Positions 32,975 through 42,412 of a stretch of DNA of 64,000 bases are shown in pieces. The number at the start of each line of letters is the position of its first letter. Position 1 is the stretch's first letter. The DNA lies in contig NZ_WKJJ01000015.1 of NCBI RefSeq assembly GCF_009674485.1, positions 124,001-188,000 of the forward strand, written 5' to 3'. The notes beneath the pieces were generated by a model. That model did no database searches, was not told the DNA's origin, and saw only the letters and a list, made by a program, of their open reading frames with translations. The stretch comes from Pseudoduganella rivuli. Lineage in GTDB: Bacteria; Pseudomonadota; Gammaproteobacteria; Burkholderiales; Burkholderiaceae_D. The position numbers and the translations under genes were made by a program.

Positions 32975-34692
32975 CGTTTCAGCTCCTTGCCCGTGCGGGC
33001 AGACAGGGCCACCAGTTCGACAAAGCTGTTGACCTGCACATACAGCCCGAAATAGTGGTCCAGCACATCGATAAACAGGCTGATGCCGCTGCCGGCATAG
33101 GCTTCCTCCTCCAGCGTGATCCGCACTTCGATGCCGTGCGCCAGCGACGCACCGTGCGGATGGCGCAGCCACGCCGTGGCGTGCACCTGTTCCAGCGCCA
33201 CCACGCCGGCAATCTGGCGGCGCGAAATCGCGTCCTGGCGCAAGTCGTACAGCGCCAGCATTTCCCGCAGCGCCTGCACGCCTTGCGGCGCCAGCGCACG
33301 CTGGTTCAGCGCCAGGTGGGAAATCAGGCGCCAGTGCAGCGCCGCACCGGAAGGCGGCCGCAACGCCGCCGATGGCATGCGCACGCAGCGCATGGCGGCG
33401 CTCCCGCTGCGCAATACGCTATCGCGCAATTGCGCGGGCAAATCCCGATTGCTGCACGTGAGCCGCAACGACAACGTGCACGGCTCCAATGCCAGCGGCA
33501 TGCGGCGCGCATCGACCAGCGACAGCCGCTTTTCGTACCCGGGACTGCTGGCCGCCAGCATGTCGTCGGTGCGCAGCATCCAGTAGCGGCCCGTACTCTG
33601 CTCGCCATGGCGCAGCGAATACAGCGGGCGGAAATCCACCAGCACCTGCTCCGTACCGTGTTTTTCCATCGCCTGCACGCTGTCCACGGAAAACACTTCA
33701 TACGCGGCCGGGGTGGTCGGATGGGCGCGCACCGCGTAATCCAGCTCTTCATGCGTGACGGCGACAGGTTCGCCCGGATGCCGGAACAGGTTCACCACGG
33801 GAGTGCAGCCCGGCAGAAAATTGGCGGAGGAGACATGACGCAAGATGCGCGCCGCATGGGAATCCGGCCCCGCCCCGGCCAGCGCCACGTGCAGCACCCA
33901 GGTTTCCGCCGCCGATGGCGCGCACGCGCGCAGCGCCGCCACGTCCACATCGATAAAATTGAATTTCGCAGGAAACGCAAAGTATTCCGCCAGCAGGCGC
34001 TGCGCGGGATGCGAGCGGCCATCGGCCGGCAACAACGCCTCGTCCTCCGCAAAGCCGGCCGCAATCAGAGGCAAAGCCGGCAACGCCACCCAGTTGCGCC
34101 CCTGCTCCACCCAGGCGCATACGGCCTGCATGCACAGCGCATCGCGCAGCGCGGCGCATAGCGGCGCTTCACCATCGAGATACAGCCGCGCCCTGTCGGC
34201 GCCACATGCATGCAGTTCGATACGCAGTCCCGCGCACGCATCGGGCGGCAGCACTATGGCGGGCGGCGCCGCAAGCGGGGGTTCGAAAGCGGCGGCCAGC
34301 ACCGTCACTGCCTGGCCATCGACCGGGAACACGGTGCGGAACTTGCACGGCACGTCGTTCACTGGCGCGGACTCCAGCTCCGTGCCACGCGGCGTACCGG
34401 CGCCGTCCGTCGACTGCGCAATGGCGCACGACGGAAACGGCCGCAAATAGTGGGGCAGCAACAGTTCCAGCAATGCTTCCGTCACGTGCGCATGGCCGTC
34501 ATCGATGCGCATGGCCACGCGGGCCGCCAATAGCGCGACGGACTGGATCAGGCGCTCGGTTTGCGGTTCCGCCTCCTGGCTGTCATCGAGCTGCAACTGC
34601 GCCGCCACTTTCGGATAGCGCGCGGCAAACTGGCCCGCGTGGCGTCGCAACATGACCAGTTCGCGTTCGTAGTACGGCAGCAATCGCTCCAT
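32938..34692 (-). CDS. tssF: T6SS baseplate protein TssF
   Basis: A 584-residue TssF (ImpG/VasA) protein, beginning MERLLPYYERELVMLRRHAG with the conserved FAARYPKVAAQL and LLPHYLRPFPS segments. It forms the wedge with TssG and contacts TssK. GGAGGAGG precedes the ATG. The gene heads the minus-strand T6SS run and diverges from tssK across a 178-bp gap that must contain both promoters. Confidence 0.95.
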   Translation of the reverse strand: MERLLPYYERELVMLRRHAGQFAARYPKVAAQLQLDDSQEAEPQTERLIQSVALLAARVAMRIDDGHAHVTEALLELLLPHYLRPFPSCAIAQSTDGAGTPRGTELESAPVNDVPCKFRTVFPVDGQAVTVLAAAFEPPLAAPPAIVLPPDACAGLRIELHACGADRARLYLDGEAPLCAALRDALCMQAVCAWVEQGRNWVALPALPLIAAGFAEDEALLPADGRSHPAQRLLAEYFAFPAKFNFIDVDVAALRACAPSAAETWVLHVALAGAGPDSHAARILRHVSSANFLPGCTPVVNLFRHPGEPVAVTHEELDYAVRAHPTTPAAYEVFSVDSVQAMEKHGTEQVLVDFRPLYSLRHGEQSTGRYWMLRTDDMLAASSPGYEKRLSLVDARRMPLALEPCTLSLRLTCSNRDLPAQLRDSVLRSGSAAMRCVRMPSAALRPPSGAALHWRLISHLALNQRALAPQGVQALREMLALYDLRQDAISRRQIAGVVALEQVHATAWLRHPHGASLAHGIEVRITLEEEAYAGSGISLFIDVLDHYFGLYVQVNSFVELVALSARTGKELKRCAPRSGYASLA

Positions 34693-34870
34693 CGGCCCTC
34701 CTCCAGTGAACGGGGTGAAGGGCCATTATTTCCGTCTGTCTTTTCGGCAACTTGCGCAAATGCAAATTCAATCGAGAAAGATTTCAGATCGGCAATCACT
34801 TGCGGCGGCGCAAAGAACCAGCAGGACGGTCACGGCAAGCTGCCCTTTCCATCACTCCCGGGAGCACGCC

Positions 34871-36238
34871 ATGAGCCTGCCATTGAAGGTATTGTGGACC
34901 GAAGGTTTAATGCTGGGGCCACTGCATTTGCAGCAGCAAGACCGCTACCACGAAGCGCGGGCGCAGCGCATGGCCGCCATGCTGCAGCCGCACCTGTGGG
35001 GCATCCGCGACGTGCGGTGGAACGATGAAAGCCTGCGCAACGGCGTGTTGCAGGCGGAAGTGCTGTCGCTGGTGTTCCCGGACGGCGAATGCTACGACGC
35101 GCCCGGCGCCGACGCCTTGCCGCCGGCGCTGGACCTGGACCAGCTGGCGCAGGACGAACAGGCCTGCACGATTTGCGCGCTGCTGCCCGCGCTGCATGCG
35201 CATGGCGGCAACGTGCAGGCAAATGGCGCCGCCGCTGCCGTGCGCTATGCGCGGCATGAACGGGAAACCCTGGATTTGTACGAAGGCGCGCCGTCCGAAC
35301 AGATTGCCTACCTGCGCAAGGCGGTGCGGCTGGCGCCGCAGGCGGACCGGGACAGCAACGGTGCCGTCGCCTTGCCCGTGATCCGCATCCGCCGCCTGGC
35401 CACGGGCGGCTTCGAAGCGGATCCCGCCTTCATTCCGCCCGCCGTCACGGTCTCCGCCACCGGCTTGCAGCGCATGCTCGAAGGGCTGGTCGACAAGTTA
35501 CAGGCCAAGGTCGACGCGCTGCACGAGCGGCACCGGCAGCCGGCCAAGGATGTGGTGTCTTTCCACAGCGGCGACATCACGTCGTACCTGATGCTCAACG
35601 CCATCAGCACCTGCGGCGCGGCGCTGGTGCACTGCGCGCGCCACGGCCAGCATCATCCAGAATCCCTGTTCGAGCGGATGACGACACTGGCCGGTGGCCT
35701 GATGTCGTTTTCCACCCGCTATGCGCTGGCCGATTTGCCCGCTTACCGCCATGCGGACGCCGGTCCCGGTTTCGCGCGGCTGGCCGCGATGATCCGCGAC
35801 CTGGCCGACACGGTGCTGTCGTCGCGCTATTTCACGATCCCGCTGCCGCCCGATCCCGACCGGCCGGGCCGCTACCGCACCCGCATCGACCCGGCCCAGG
35901 TCGACCGCGCCACCGCGCTGTGCCTGGCCGTCAGCGCGGACATGCCGGCGCTGGAACTGGTGGCGGCCGTGCCGCTGCGTTTCAAATGCGGCGCGCCGGA
36001 CGACGTCGAGCGCATGGTCGGCATGGCGCTGCCCGGCATCCCGCTCACGCACATGGCGCAAGTGCCGCACGACGTGCCGATCCGCCCCAACACGTATTAC
36101 TTCACTTTCGACCACCGCAACACGCTGTACGACACGATGCTGAAAGCGCAGGCGCTGGCGCTGTATGCGCCGGACGGCATGAAGGCGCTGAAGGTGGATT
36201 TATTTGCGCTGAAGGGCGAGGCGGGCGAGCTGGGATGA
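34871..36238 (+). CDS. tssK: T6SS baseplate adaptor TssK
   Basis: A 455-residue TssK (ImpJ/VasE) protein that links the wedge to the TssL/TssM membrane complex. Typical parts are VLWTEGLMLGPLHLQQQDRY at the start, LPALDLDQLAQDE, the SFHSGDITSYLMLN-type middle and a C-terminal domain with VPIRPNTYYFTFD. GGGAG precedes the ATG at 34871. It converges with kdpE 15 bp downstream. No tssA, B, C, E, H, J, L or M is in the window. Confidence 0.94.
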   Translation: MSLPLKVLWTEGLMLGPLHLQQQDRYHEARAQRMAAMLQPHLWGIRDVRWNDESLRNGVLQAEVLSLVFPDGECYDAPGADALPPALDLDQLAQDEQACTICALLPALHAHGGNVQANGAAAAVRYARHERETLDLYEGAPSEQIAYLRKAVRLAPQADRDSNGAVALPVIRIRRLATGGFEADPAFIPPAVTVSATGLQRMLEGLVDKLQAKVDALHERHRQPAKDVVSFHSGDITSYLMLNAISTCGAALVHCARHGQHHPESLFERMTTLAGGLMSFSTRYALADLPAYRHADAGPGFARLAAMIRDLADTVLSSRYFTIPLPPDPDRPGRYRTRIDPAQVDRATALCLAVSADMPALELVAAVPLRFKCGAPDDVERMVGMALPGIPLTHMAQVPHDVPIRPNTYYFTFDHRNTLYDTMLKAQALALYAPDGMKALKVDLFALKGEAGELG

Positions 36239-36252
36239 CCCGGAGATGCTAT

Positions 36253-36966
36253 TCATGCTTGCAATTGCAGCCGGTAACCGACGGCGGTTTCCGTCAACAG
36301 GTATTTCGGCTGCGCCGGCTCGTCTTCCAGCTTGTGCCGCAGGTGGCCCATGTAAATGCGCAGGTAGTGGCCGTTTTCACTTTGTGACGGCCCCCACACG
36401 GCGCGCAGCAATTGCGGCGCCGTCATGACGCGCCCCGCATTGGCCACCAGCACAGACAACAGGCGGAATTCCGTCGGCGTCAGGTGCACATGTTCATTGT
36501 TCTTCAGCACGCGACGGTTGCGCACATCCACTTCCACCGCGCCAAAGCGCACCACGCCGAACTGGTCGGCCTGTGGCTGGCGGCGGCGCCGCAACGTGGC
36601 GCGCACGCGCGCCAGCAATTCCCCGACGCCGAACGGCTTGGTGAGGTAATCGTCCGCGCCGGCATCGAGCGCCGCGATCTTGTCCGCTTCGTCGACGCGG
36701 GCCGACAATACGACCACCGGCACGTCCGACCATTTGCGCAAATCGGCAATAAACGTGTTGCCATCGCCGTCCGGCAAGCCCAGGTCCAGCACGATCAAGT
36801 CCGGCTTGCGCGTCCCGGCATCGGTTAACCCCCGCCGCATGGTCGGGCATTCGTGCACCTGCCAGCCCTCCTCTTCCAGCGCGGCGCGCACGAAACGGCG
36901 GATTTGCGGTTCATCTTCCACCAGCAAGGCAACCGGCATCGGGTCCGCGGTATATTGGCTCATCAT
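36253..36966 (-). CDS. kdpE: Response regulator KdpE
   Basis: A 237-residue OmpR-type regulator: receiver domain with VEDEPQIR, phospho-Asp in VLDLGLPDGDG and Lys in YLTKPFG, then a winged-helix DNA-binding domain (about 135-235, HLTPTEFRLLSVLVANAG ... VWGPSQSENGHYLRIYMGHL). It activates kdp transcription on potassium limitation or salt stress. Two ATGs (36966 and 36963) overlap the kdpD stop; the first gives an ATGA junction, the second a better spaced GAGG site. Confidence 0.96.
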   Translation of the reverse strand: MMSQYTADPMPVALLVEDEPQIRRFVRAALEEEGWQVHECPTMRRGLTDAGTRKPDLIVLDLGLPDGDGNTFIADLRKWSDVPVVVLSARVDEADKIAALDAGADDYLTKPFGVGELLARVRATLRRRRQPQADQFGVVRFGAVEVDVRNRRVLKNNEHVHLTPTEFRLLSVLVANAGRVMTAPQLLRAVWGPSQSENGHYLRIYMGHLRHKLEDEPAQPKYLLTETAVGYRLQLQA

Positions 36967-39671
36967 GCTTCCTCTTCGGGCATTGCGGGCGGCGTCCCCA
37001 GCGGCAAGTCCACGGCAAAGGCGGCGCCACCCAAGTGCGACGGGACGGCGGCAATCTGTCCGCCATGCGCTTCCACAATCGCGCGGCAAATCGCCAGGCC
37101 CAGGCCAACTCCGGGCCGGGCCGATTCGCGCTCGCCGCGCACGAATTTCTCGAACAAGCTGTCCTCCCTGCCCTGCGGCAGGCCGGGGCCATCGTCACTG
37201 ACCGTTACGCGCACGGTAGGCCCCAGGATTTGCACGGCTAGTTCGATATGCGAACCCGGCGGCGTATATTTGGCGGCATTTTCCAGCAAGTTGCACAGCA
37301 CGCGCTCGATCAGCACCGCATCATAGCGCAGCAACGGCAAGTCATGCGGCAGCCTGGTGGACACCACGTGCCGTTTCAACGGCACGGCGCACAGCCGCAG
37401 CGCACTGCCGGCCACTTCTTCCAGCGGCTGCCATTGCAGGTTCAACTTGACCTCCCCACTCTGGATCCGCGCCATGTCCAGCAGGTTGGCCACCAGGGTA
37501 TGCATGCGCCGCGCCTCGTCCTGTAGTGATTGCGCCAGCTCGAGCTGGGCGGCCGCCAATGGCGGGCGCGATGCGGCCAACGATTCGGACAGTCCCACCA
37601 GCGACGTCAGCGGCGTGCGCAAGTCATGCGACAACGCCGCCAGCAACGAATTGCGCAGCCGTTCCGATTCCATGCTGACCAGCGCCTGCTGGGCCACGCC
37701 GATGTAATGCACGCGCTCCAGTGCAATGGCCGCCAGCGCGGCAAACGTGTCGAGTTGCTGGCGCTGCTCCGGAACCAGCAGCCAGCGCCGGTCGCCAGGT
37801 TCGATGGCCAGCACGCCGCGCGTGCGCATCGGCGCCACCAGCGGCAGGTAAAACACGGCGCTGGCCGGCAAGGTTGCAGTTCCCGGCCCGGCGCATACGG
37901 CATGGTCGAAAGCCCATTGCGCTATCCCCATATCCAGTCCGGCAATGGCCGGTCTCCCGCCTGCGTCATCACCGGCGCTGAGATGGCCGCTGTCGTCCGG
38001 CAGCAGCAGCGCGGCCCGGGCGCGGAAAGCCGCCATCACGGCGGCGCGCGTCATCTCGAACACTTGTTCCGTCTGCAAAGCCCCGGACAATTCCCGGGCG
38101 AATTCGTACAGCGCCCGCGCCCGGGCTTCACGCAGCGCCGCCACGCGCGCCTGGAAACGCAGCCCGGCCGTCAAATGCCCCGTGATCAGGCCCACGGCCA
38201 GCATGACGACAAACGTCACCAGGTACTGGAAGTCCGAGACGGCAAAACTGAAGCGGGGCGGCACGAAGAAGAAGTCGAAGCACAGCACGCCGACGCACGT
38301 CGCCATCACGGACGGCCCCCGCCCGAATCGCACGCCCACCAACAGCACCGTCAGCAGGAACAGCATGGCGATATTGGCCAGGTCCAGGAACGCCAGCAGC
38401 GGCGTGGCGGCTAACGCCGTACCCAGCGCCGCAGCCGCCGCGATGGCATACGGCAGCGGCTTGACGCTGCGCACCTCCGCCGACGTCCCGGCGTCGCGCA
38501 GCGGCGTATCGTGCACCGCAGGCATGGCGCCGATTTCCACCAGGTCGATGTCCGGCGCCAGCCGCGCCATGCCGCGGATATGCGGCAAGCGCCAGGGCCA
38601 CGTATGGTGGCCCCGCCCCAGCACGATTTTCGACAGGTTGTGGCCGCGTGCGTATGCAACCACCTGTTGCGCGATATCCGCGCCTGACAGCACGGCCGTA
38701 ACGGCCCCCAGGTCGGCCGCCAGCTTCAGCGTCGCGAGAATGCGTTCGCGCTGCTGCGCGGACAGACGCTGCAGCGCCGGCGTTTCCACGTAAATCGCGT
38801 GCCAGGCCATGCCCAACTGGCCGGCCAGCCGCGCGGCGCTGCGCACCACGTGCTCGCCGCCGGCACGGGGGCCCACGCAGCACAGCAGCGACGCGCCGGT
38901 TTTCCAGATCGCATCGATCGACTGTTCCACGCGCCATGCCCGCACGTCGCCTTCCACCCGGTCGGCCGTGCGGCGCAGCGCGAGTTCGCGCAATGCAATC
39001 AGGTTACCTTTCCGGAAGAAATTCTGCGATGCGCGTTCGGCCTGCTGCCCCTGGTACACCTTGCCGGCTTTCAGGCGCGCCAGCAATTCATCGGCCGGCA
39101 CGTCGACCAGCACCACTTCATCGGCGCCGTCAAACACCGTATCCGGCACGGTTTCATTGACGCGCACTCCGGCAATCCCGCCCACCACGTCGTTCAGGCT
39201 TTCCAGGTGCTGCACATTGACCGTGGTCCAGACATCGATGCCGGCTTCCAGCAATTCTTCCGCATCCTGCCAGCGCTTCGGATGGCGCGAGCCTGGCGCG
39301 TTCGAATGCGCCAGCTCATCCACCAGCACCAGCGATGGTTTACACGCCAGCGCGGCATCGATGTCGAACTCGCGCAAGGTACGGTCGCGGTAAGCCACTG
39401 TTTTTAACGGCAGGATCGCCAGTCCGTCCAGCAATCCGGCCGTCTCGCTGCGGCCATGCGTCTCGACCACGCCGACCAGCACCTGCTGGCCAACTCCGGC
39501 CTGCTTGCGCGCGGCCGACAGCATGGCGTACGTCTTGCCAACGCCGGCCGACGCGCCAAAATAAATGCGCAAGCGGCCACGCGCCAAACGGCGTTCGCCG
39601 GCCTGTACTTGCGCCAGCAACGCATCGGGATCGGGACGCCCGGGGCGCGGGCTTTCGCGGAAAAACGTCAT
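36963..39671 (-). CDS. kdpD: Potassium-sensing histidine kinase KdpD
   Basis: A 902-residue sensor kinase. Domains in order: KdpD N-terminal domain with Walker A-like GASAGVGKTYAML (about 25-230), a universal-stress-protein-like domain (about 245-370), four membrane helices of the DUF4118 region (about 395-495), a GAF-type region, the HisKA site ALSHDLRTPLTS near residue 681 and an ATPase domain with DDGPGLPQG and GVGLGLAICRA. Full length compared with E. coli KdpD (894). Overlaps kdpE. Confidence 0.97.
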   Translation of the reverse strand: MTFFRESPRPGRPDPDALLAQVQAGERRLARGRLRIYFGASAGVGKTYAMLSAARKQAGVGQQVLVGVVETHGRSETAGLLDGLAILPLKTVAYRDRTLREFDIDAALACKPSLVLVDELAHSNAPGSRHPKRWQDAEELLEAGIDVWTTVNVQHLESLNDVVGGIAGVRVNETVPDTVFDGADEVVLVDVPADELLARLKAGKVYQGQQAERASQNFFRKGNLIALRELALRRTADRVEGDVRAWRVEQSIDAIWKTGASLLCCVGPRAGGEHVVRSAARLAGQLGMAWHAIYVETPALQRLSAQQRERILATLKLAADLGAVTAVLSGADIAQQVVAYARGHNLSKIVLGRGHHTWPWRLPHIRGMARLAPDIDLVEIGAMPAVHDTPLRDAGTSAEVRSVKPLPYAIAAAAALGTALAATPLLAFLDLANIAMLFLLTVLLVGVRFGRGPSVMATCVGVLCFDFFFVPPRFSFAVSDFQYLVTFVVMLAVGLITGHLTAGLRFQARVAALREARARALYEFARELSGALQTEQVFEMTRAAVMAAFRARAALLLPDDSGHLSAGDDAGGRPAIAGLDMGIAQWAFDHAVCAGPGTATLPASAVFYLPLVAPMRTRGVLAIEPGDRRWLLVPEQRQQLDTFAALAAIALERVHYIGVAQQALVSMESERLRNSLLAALSHDLRTPLTSLVGLSESLAASRPPLAAAQLELAQSLQDEARRMHTLVANLLDMARIQSGEVKLNLQWQPLEEVAGSALRLCAVPLKRHVVSTRLPHDLPLLRYDAVLIERVLCNLLENAAKYTPPGSHIELAVQILGPTVRVTVSDDGPGLPQGREDSLFEKFVRGERESARPGVGLGLAICRAIVEAHGGQIAAVPSHLGGAAFAVDLPLGTPPAMPEEEA

Positions 39672-39689
39672 GGGTACAGCATACTGAAA

Positions 39690-40274
39690 TCAACGAGTAT
39701 GGAGTGTTTTACCATCCAGCGCCAGATTCAGGCGCAGCACATTGACGCGCGGCTCGCCAAAGAATCCGGCCTGGCGCTGGCGGGATTCGCGCTCGATCAG
39801 CGCGCGCACCTGCTGCTCCGGCATGCCGCGCGCGGCTGCCACGCGGCGCGCCTGGTACAGCGCGGCGGCAACGCTGATGTCGGGATCGAGGCCGCTGCCG
39901 GATGCCGTGACCAGGTCGACGGGAATAGGCGCCTTGTTGTCCGGGTCGGCCGCGCGCAGCGCGTCGATCCGGCTCTTCACATTGTCCGCCAGCGCCGGGT
40001 TCAGCGGCCCCAGGTTGGAACCGCTCGAACCGGCGGCATTGGCCGGCATCGGCCCGGTGGCCGATGGCCGTCCCCAGAAGTATGTCGGCGACGTAAATGG
40101 CTGGCCGATCAGTTCCGATCCGGCCGGCTTGCCATCGGCTTCGATGATGCTGCCGGCCGCCTGGGCTGGAAACGCGGCGCCGGCAATGCCGGTAACGGCA
40201 ATCGGATACAGCACGCCGCACACCAGGGTCAGCGCGCCGAATACGGCAAGGGCGGGACGCAATTGGGACATCAT
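39690..40274 (-). CDS. kdpC: Potassium-transporting ATPase subunit KdpC
   Basis: A 194-residue single-span protein that stabilises the KdpFABC pump. One N-terminal membrane helix, then the periplasmic domain with GQPFTSPTYFWGRPSAT, GSNLGPLNPAL and TASGSGLDPDISVAAAL, all family hallmarks. GAGGAG lies 6 bp before the ATG at 40274. Confidence 0.97.
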   Translation of the reverse strand: MMSQLRPALAVFGALTLVCGVLYPIAVTGIAGAAFPAQAAGSIIEADGKPAGSELIGQPFTSPTYFWGRPSATGPMPANAAGSSGSNLGPLNPALADNVKSRIDALRAADPDNKAPIPVDLVTASGSGLDPDISVAAALYQARRVAAARGMPEQQVRALIERESRQRQAGFFGEPRVNVLRLNLALDGKTLHTR

Positions 40275-40284
40275 GATGTTCTCC

Positions 40285-42402
40285 TCAAGCCAGGTTGAAT
40301 GCGGCCAGCAGCATGTCGATCAGCTTGATGCCGGCAAACGGCAGCAGCAAACCACCCAGGCCATAAATTAACAGGTTACGGCGCAACAATTCGGCGGCGC
40401 CCACGGCGCGGTACCGCACGCCTTTCAGCGCCAGCGGGATCAGCACCACGATGATCAGCGCATTGAAAATCACGGCCGACAGGATGGCGGACGATGGACT
40501 AGCCAACCGCATCACGTCGAGCGCCTGCAGTTGCGGGAACGTGGCCGTGAACGCTGCGGGAATGATGGCGAAATACTTGGCGATATCGTTGGAAATCGAA
40601 AAGGTGGTCAGCGCCCCCCGCGTCATCAGCATCTGCTTGCCGATTTCCACGATTTCCAGCAACTTGGTCGGGTTCGAGTCCAGGTCCACCATGTTGCCCG
40701 CCTCGCGCGCCGCCTGCGTGCCGGAATGCATGGCCACCGCCACGTCAGCCTGTGCCAGCGCGGGCGCATCGTTGGTGCCGTCGCCCGTCATGGCCACCAG
40801 GCGGCCGCCGGATTGATACTCGCGAATCAGCCGCAACTTGTCTTCCGGCGTGGCTTCGGCCAGGAAATCGTCGACACCTGCTTCGGCAGCAATGGCCGCC
40901 GCCGTCAGGCGGTTGTCGCCCGTGATCATGACGGTCTTGATGCCCATGCGGCGCAATTGCGCAAAGCGTTCGCGGATGCCGCCTTTCACGATATCTTTCA
41001 GCTCCACCACCCCCAGCACGCGATCGCCATCGGCCACCACCAGCGGCGTACTGCCGCGGCGCGCCGCGTCATCGGCCAGCTTGGTTACCTCGGCCGGATA
41101 CGGCTTGCCCAGCGCGGTCATGTATTTGCGCACGCTGTCGGCGGCGCCCTTGCGGATGGCGCGGCCCGGCAGATCCACGCCGCTCATGCGGGTCTGCGCG
41201 GTGAACGGCACGAACTGCGCCTGCATCGCCGCCAGGTCGCGCTCGCGGAGATGGAACTTTTGTTTGGCCAGCACGACGATGCTGCGCCCTTCCGGCGTTT
41301 CGTCGGCCAGCGACGCCAGTTGCGCGGCGTCCGCCAATTGCTGTTCCGTCACGCCCGGCGCGGGCAGGAACGCCGATGCCTGGCGGTTGCCCAGCGTGAT
41401 GGTCCCGGTCTTGTCCAGCAACAGCACGTCGACGTCGCCCGCCGCTTCCACGGCGCGGCCGGACGTGGCAATCACGTTGGCCTGCATCATGCGGCCCATG
41501 CCCGCCACGCCGATCGCCGACAGCAAGCCGCCGATCGTGGTGGGGATCAGGCACACCAGCAGCGCAATCAATACCGTGATGGCGACCGGCGAACCCGCCT
41601 GCGCCGCCTCGGTCGCATACATGGAAAATGGCAGCAGGGTCACCGTCACCACCAGGAACACGATGGTCAGCGCCACCAGCAGGATGGTCAGCGCCACTTC
41701 ATTCGGGGTTTTCTTGCGGCTGGCCCCTTCCACCATCGAGATCATGCGGTCCAGGAAGGTTTCGCCCGGATCGACCGCCACCCTGACGACCAGCCAGTCG
41801 GACAGCACGCGGGTGCCGCCCGTAACGGAAGAAAAGTCGCCGCCCGACTCGCGGATCACGGGCGCCGATTCGCCGGTAATCGCGCTTTCATCGACCGACG
41901 CCACGCCTTCGATCACATCGCCATCGATGGGAATCACGTCGCCCGCTTCCACCAGCACGTGATTGCCCTTGCGCAGGTCGGTGGCTGCGCAAGGCAGCCA
42001 TGTGACGCCATGGCGCGGCGCGGTCAGTTTTTTCGCCATCACGCTTTGCTTCAGGCTGCGCAGCGACGCGGCCTGCGCCTTGCTGCGGCCTTCCGCCAGC
42101 GCCTCCGCAAAGTTCGCGAACAGCACGGTGAACCACAGCCAGGCGGTGATTGCCAGGATAAAGCCGGCCGGCGCCTCGCCCTGCCCGTTCAGCGCCTGCA
42201 GATACAGCAGCGTGGTGACGATGCTGCCGACGTAGACGACAAACATGACGGGGCTGCGCAGTTGGATACGCGGATGCAATTTGCGGAACGCGTCGGCGAT
42301 GGCAGGTTTCAGCAGCGCGGCATCGAACAGTGTAAAACGCTTGCCACGGCTGGTCCCGGCAGCGGCCAGCTGCTGCGCTTGAGACGCTTGTAGTTGAGAC
42401 AT
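40285..42402 (-). CDS. kdpB: Potassium-transporting P-type ATPase subunit KdpB
   Basis: A 705-residue catalytic subunit: actuator motif ITGES, the phosphorylated Asp at about residue 330 in DKTGTIT, nucleotide-binding KGAADSV and hinge MTGDGTNDAPALAQADV. Compared with the E. coli protein (682) it has about 20 extra residues at the N-terminus (SQLQASQAQQLAAAGTS). AAGGAG lies 7 bp before the ATG at 42402; 10 bp separate it from kdpA. Confidence 0.98.
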   Translation of the reverse strand: MSQLQASQAQQLAAAGTSRGKRFTLFDAALLKPAIADAFRKLHPRIQLRSPVMFVVYVGSIVTTLLYLQALNGQGEAPAGFILAITAWLWFTVLFANFAEALAEGRSKAQAASLRSLKQSVMAKKLTAPRHGVTWLPCAATDLRKGNHVLVEAGDVIPIDGDVIEGVASVDESAITGESAPVIRESGGDFSSVTGGTRVLSDWLVVRVAVDPGETFLDRMISMVEGASRKKTPNEVALTILLVALTIVFLVVTVTLLPFSMYATEAAQAGSPVAITVLIALLVCLIPTTIGGLLSAIGVAGMGRMMQANVIATSGRAVEAAGDVDVLLLDKTGTITLGNRQASAFLPAPGVTEQQLADAAQLASLADETPEGRSIVVLAKQKFHLRERDLAAMQAQFVPFTAQTRMSGVDLPGRAIRKGAADSVRKYMTALGKPYPAEVTKLADDAARRGSTPLVVADGDRVLGVVELKDIVKGGIRERFAQLRRMGIKTVMITGDNRLTAAAIAAEAGVDDFLAEATPEDKLRLIREYQSGGRLVAMTGDGTNDAPALAQADVAVAMHSGTQAAREAGNMVDLDSNPTKLLEIVEIGKQMLMTRGALTTFSISNDIAKYFAIIPAAFTATFPQLQALDVMRLASPSSAILSAVIFNALIIVVLIPLALKGVRYRAVGAAELLRRNLLIYGLGGLLLPFAGIKLIDMLLAAFNLA

Positions 42403-42412
42403 GCGATGCTCC

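Noticed and set aside
34740..34800. Sigma-54 promoter (GGCAACTTGCGCAAATGCAA) between tssF and tssK
   Set aside because: The GG and GC elements are not at the required 10-bp spacing.
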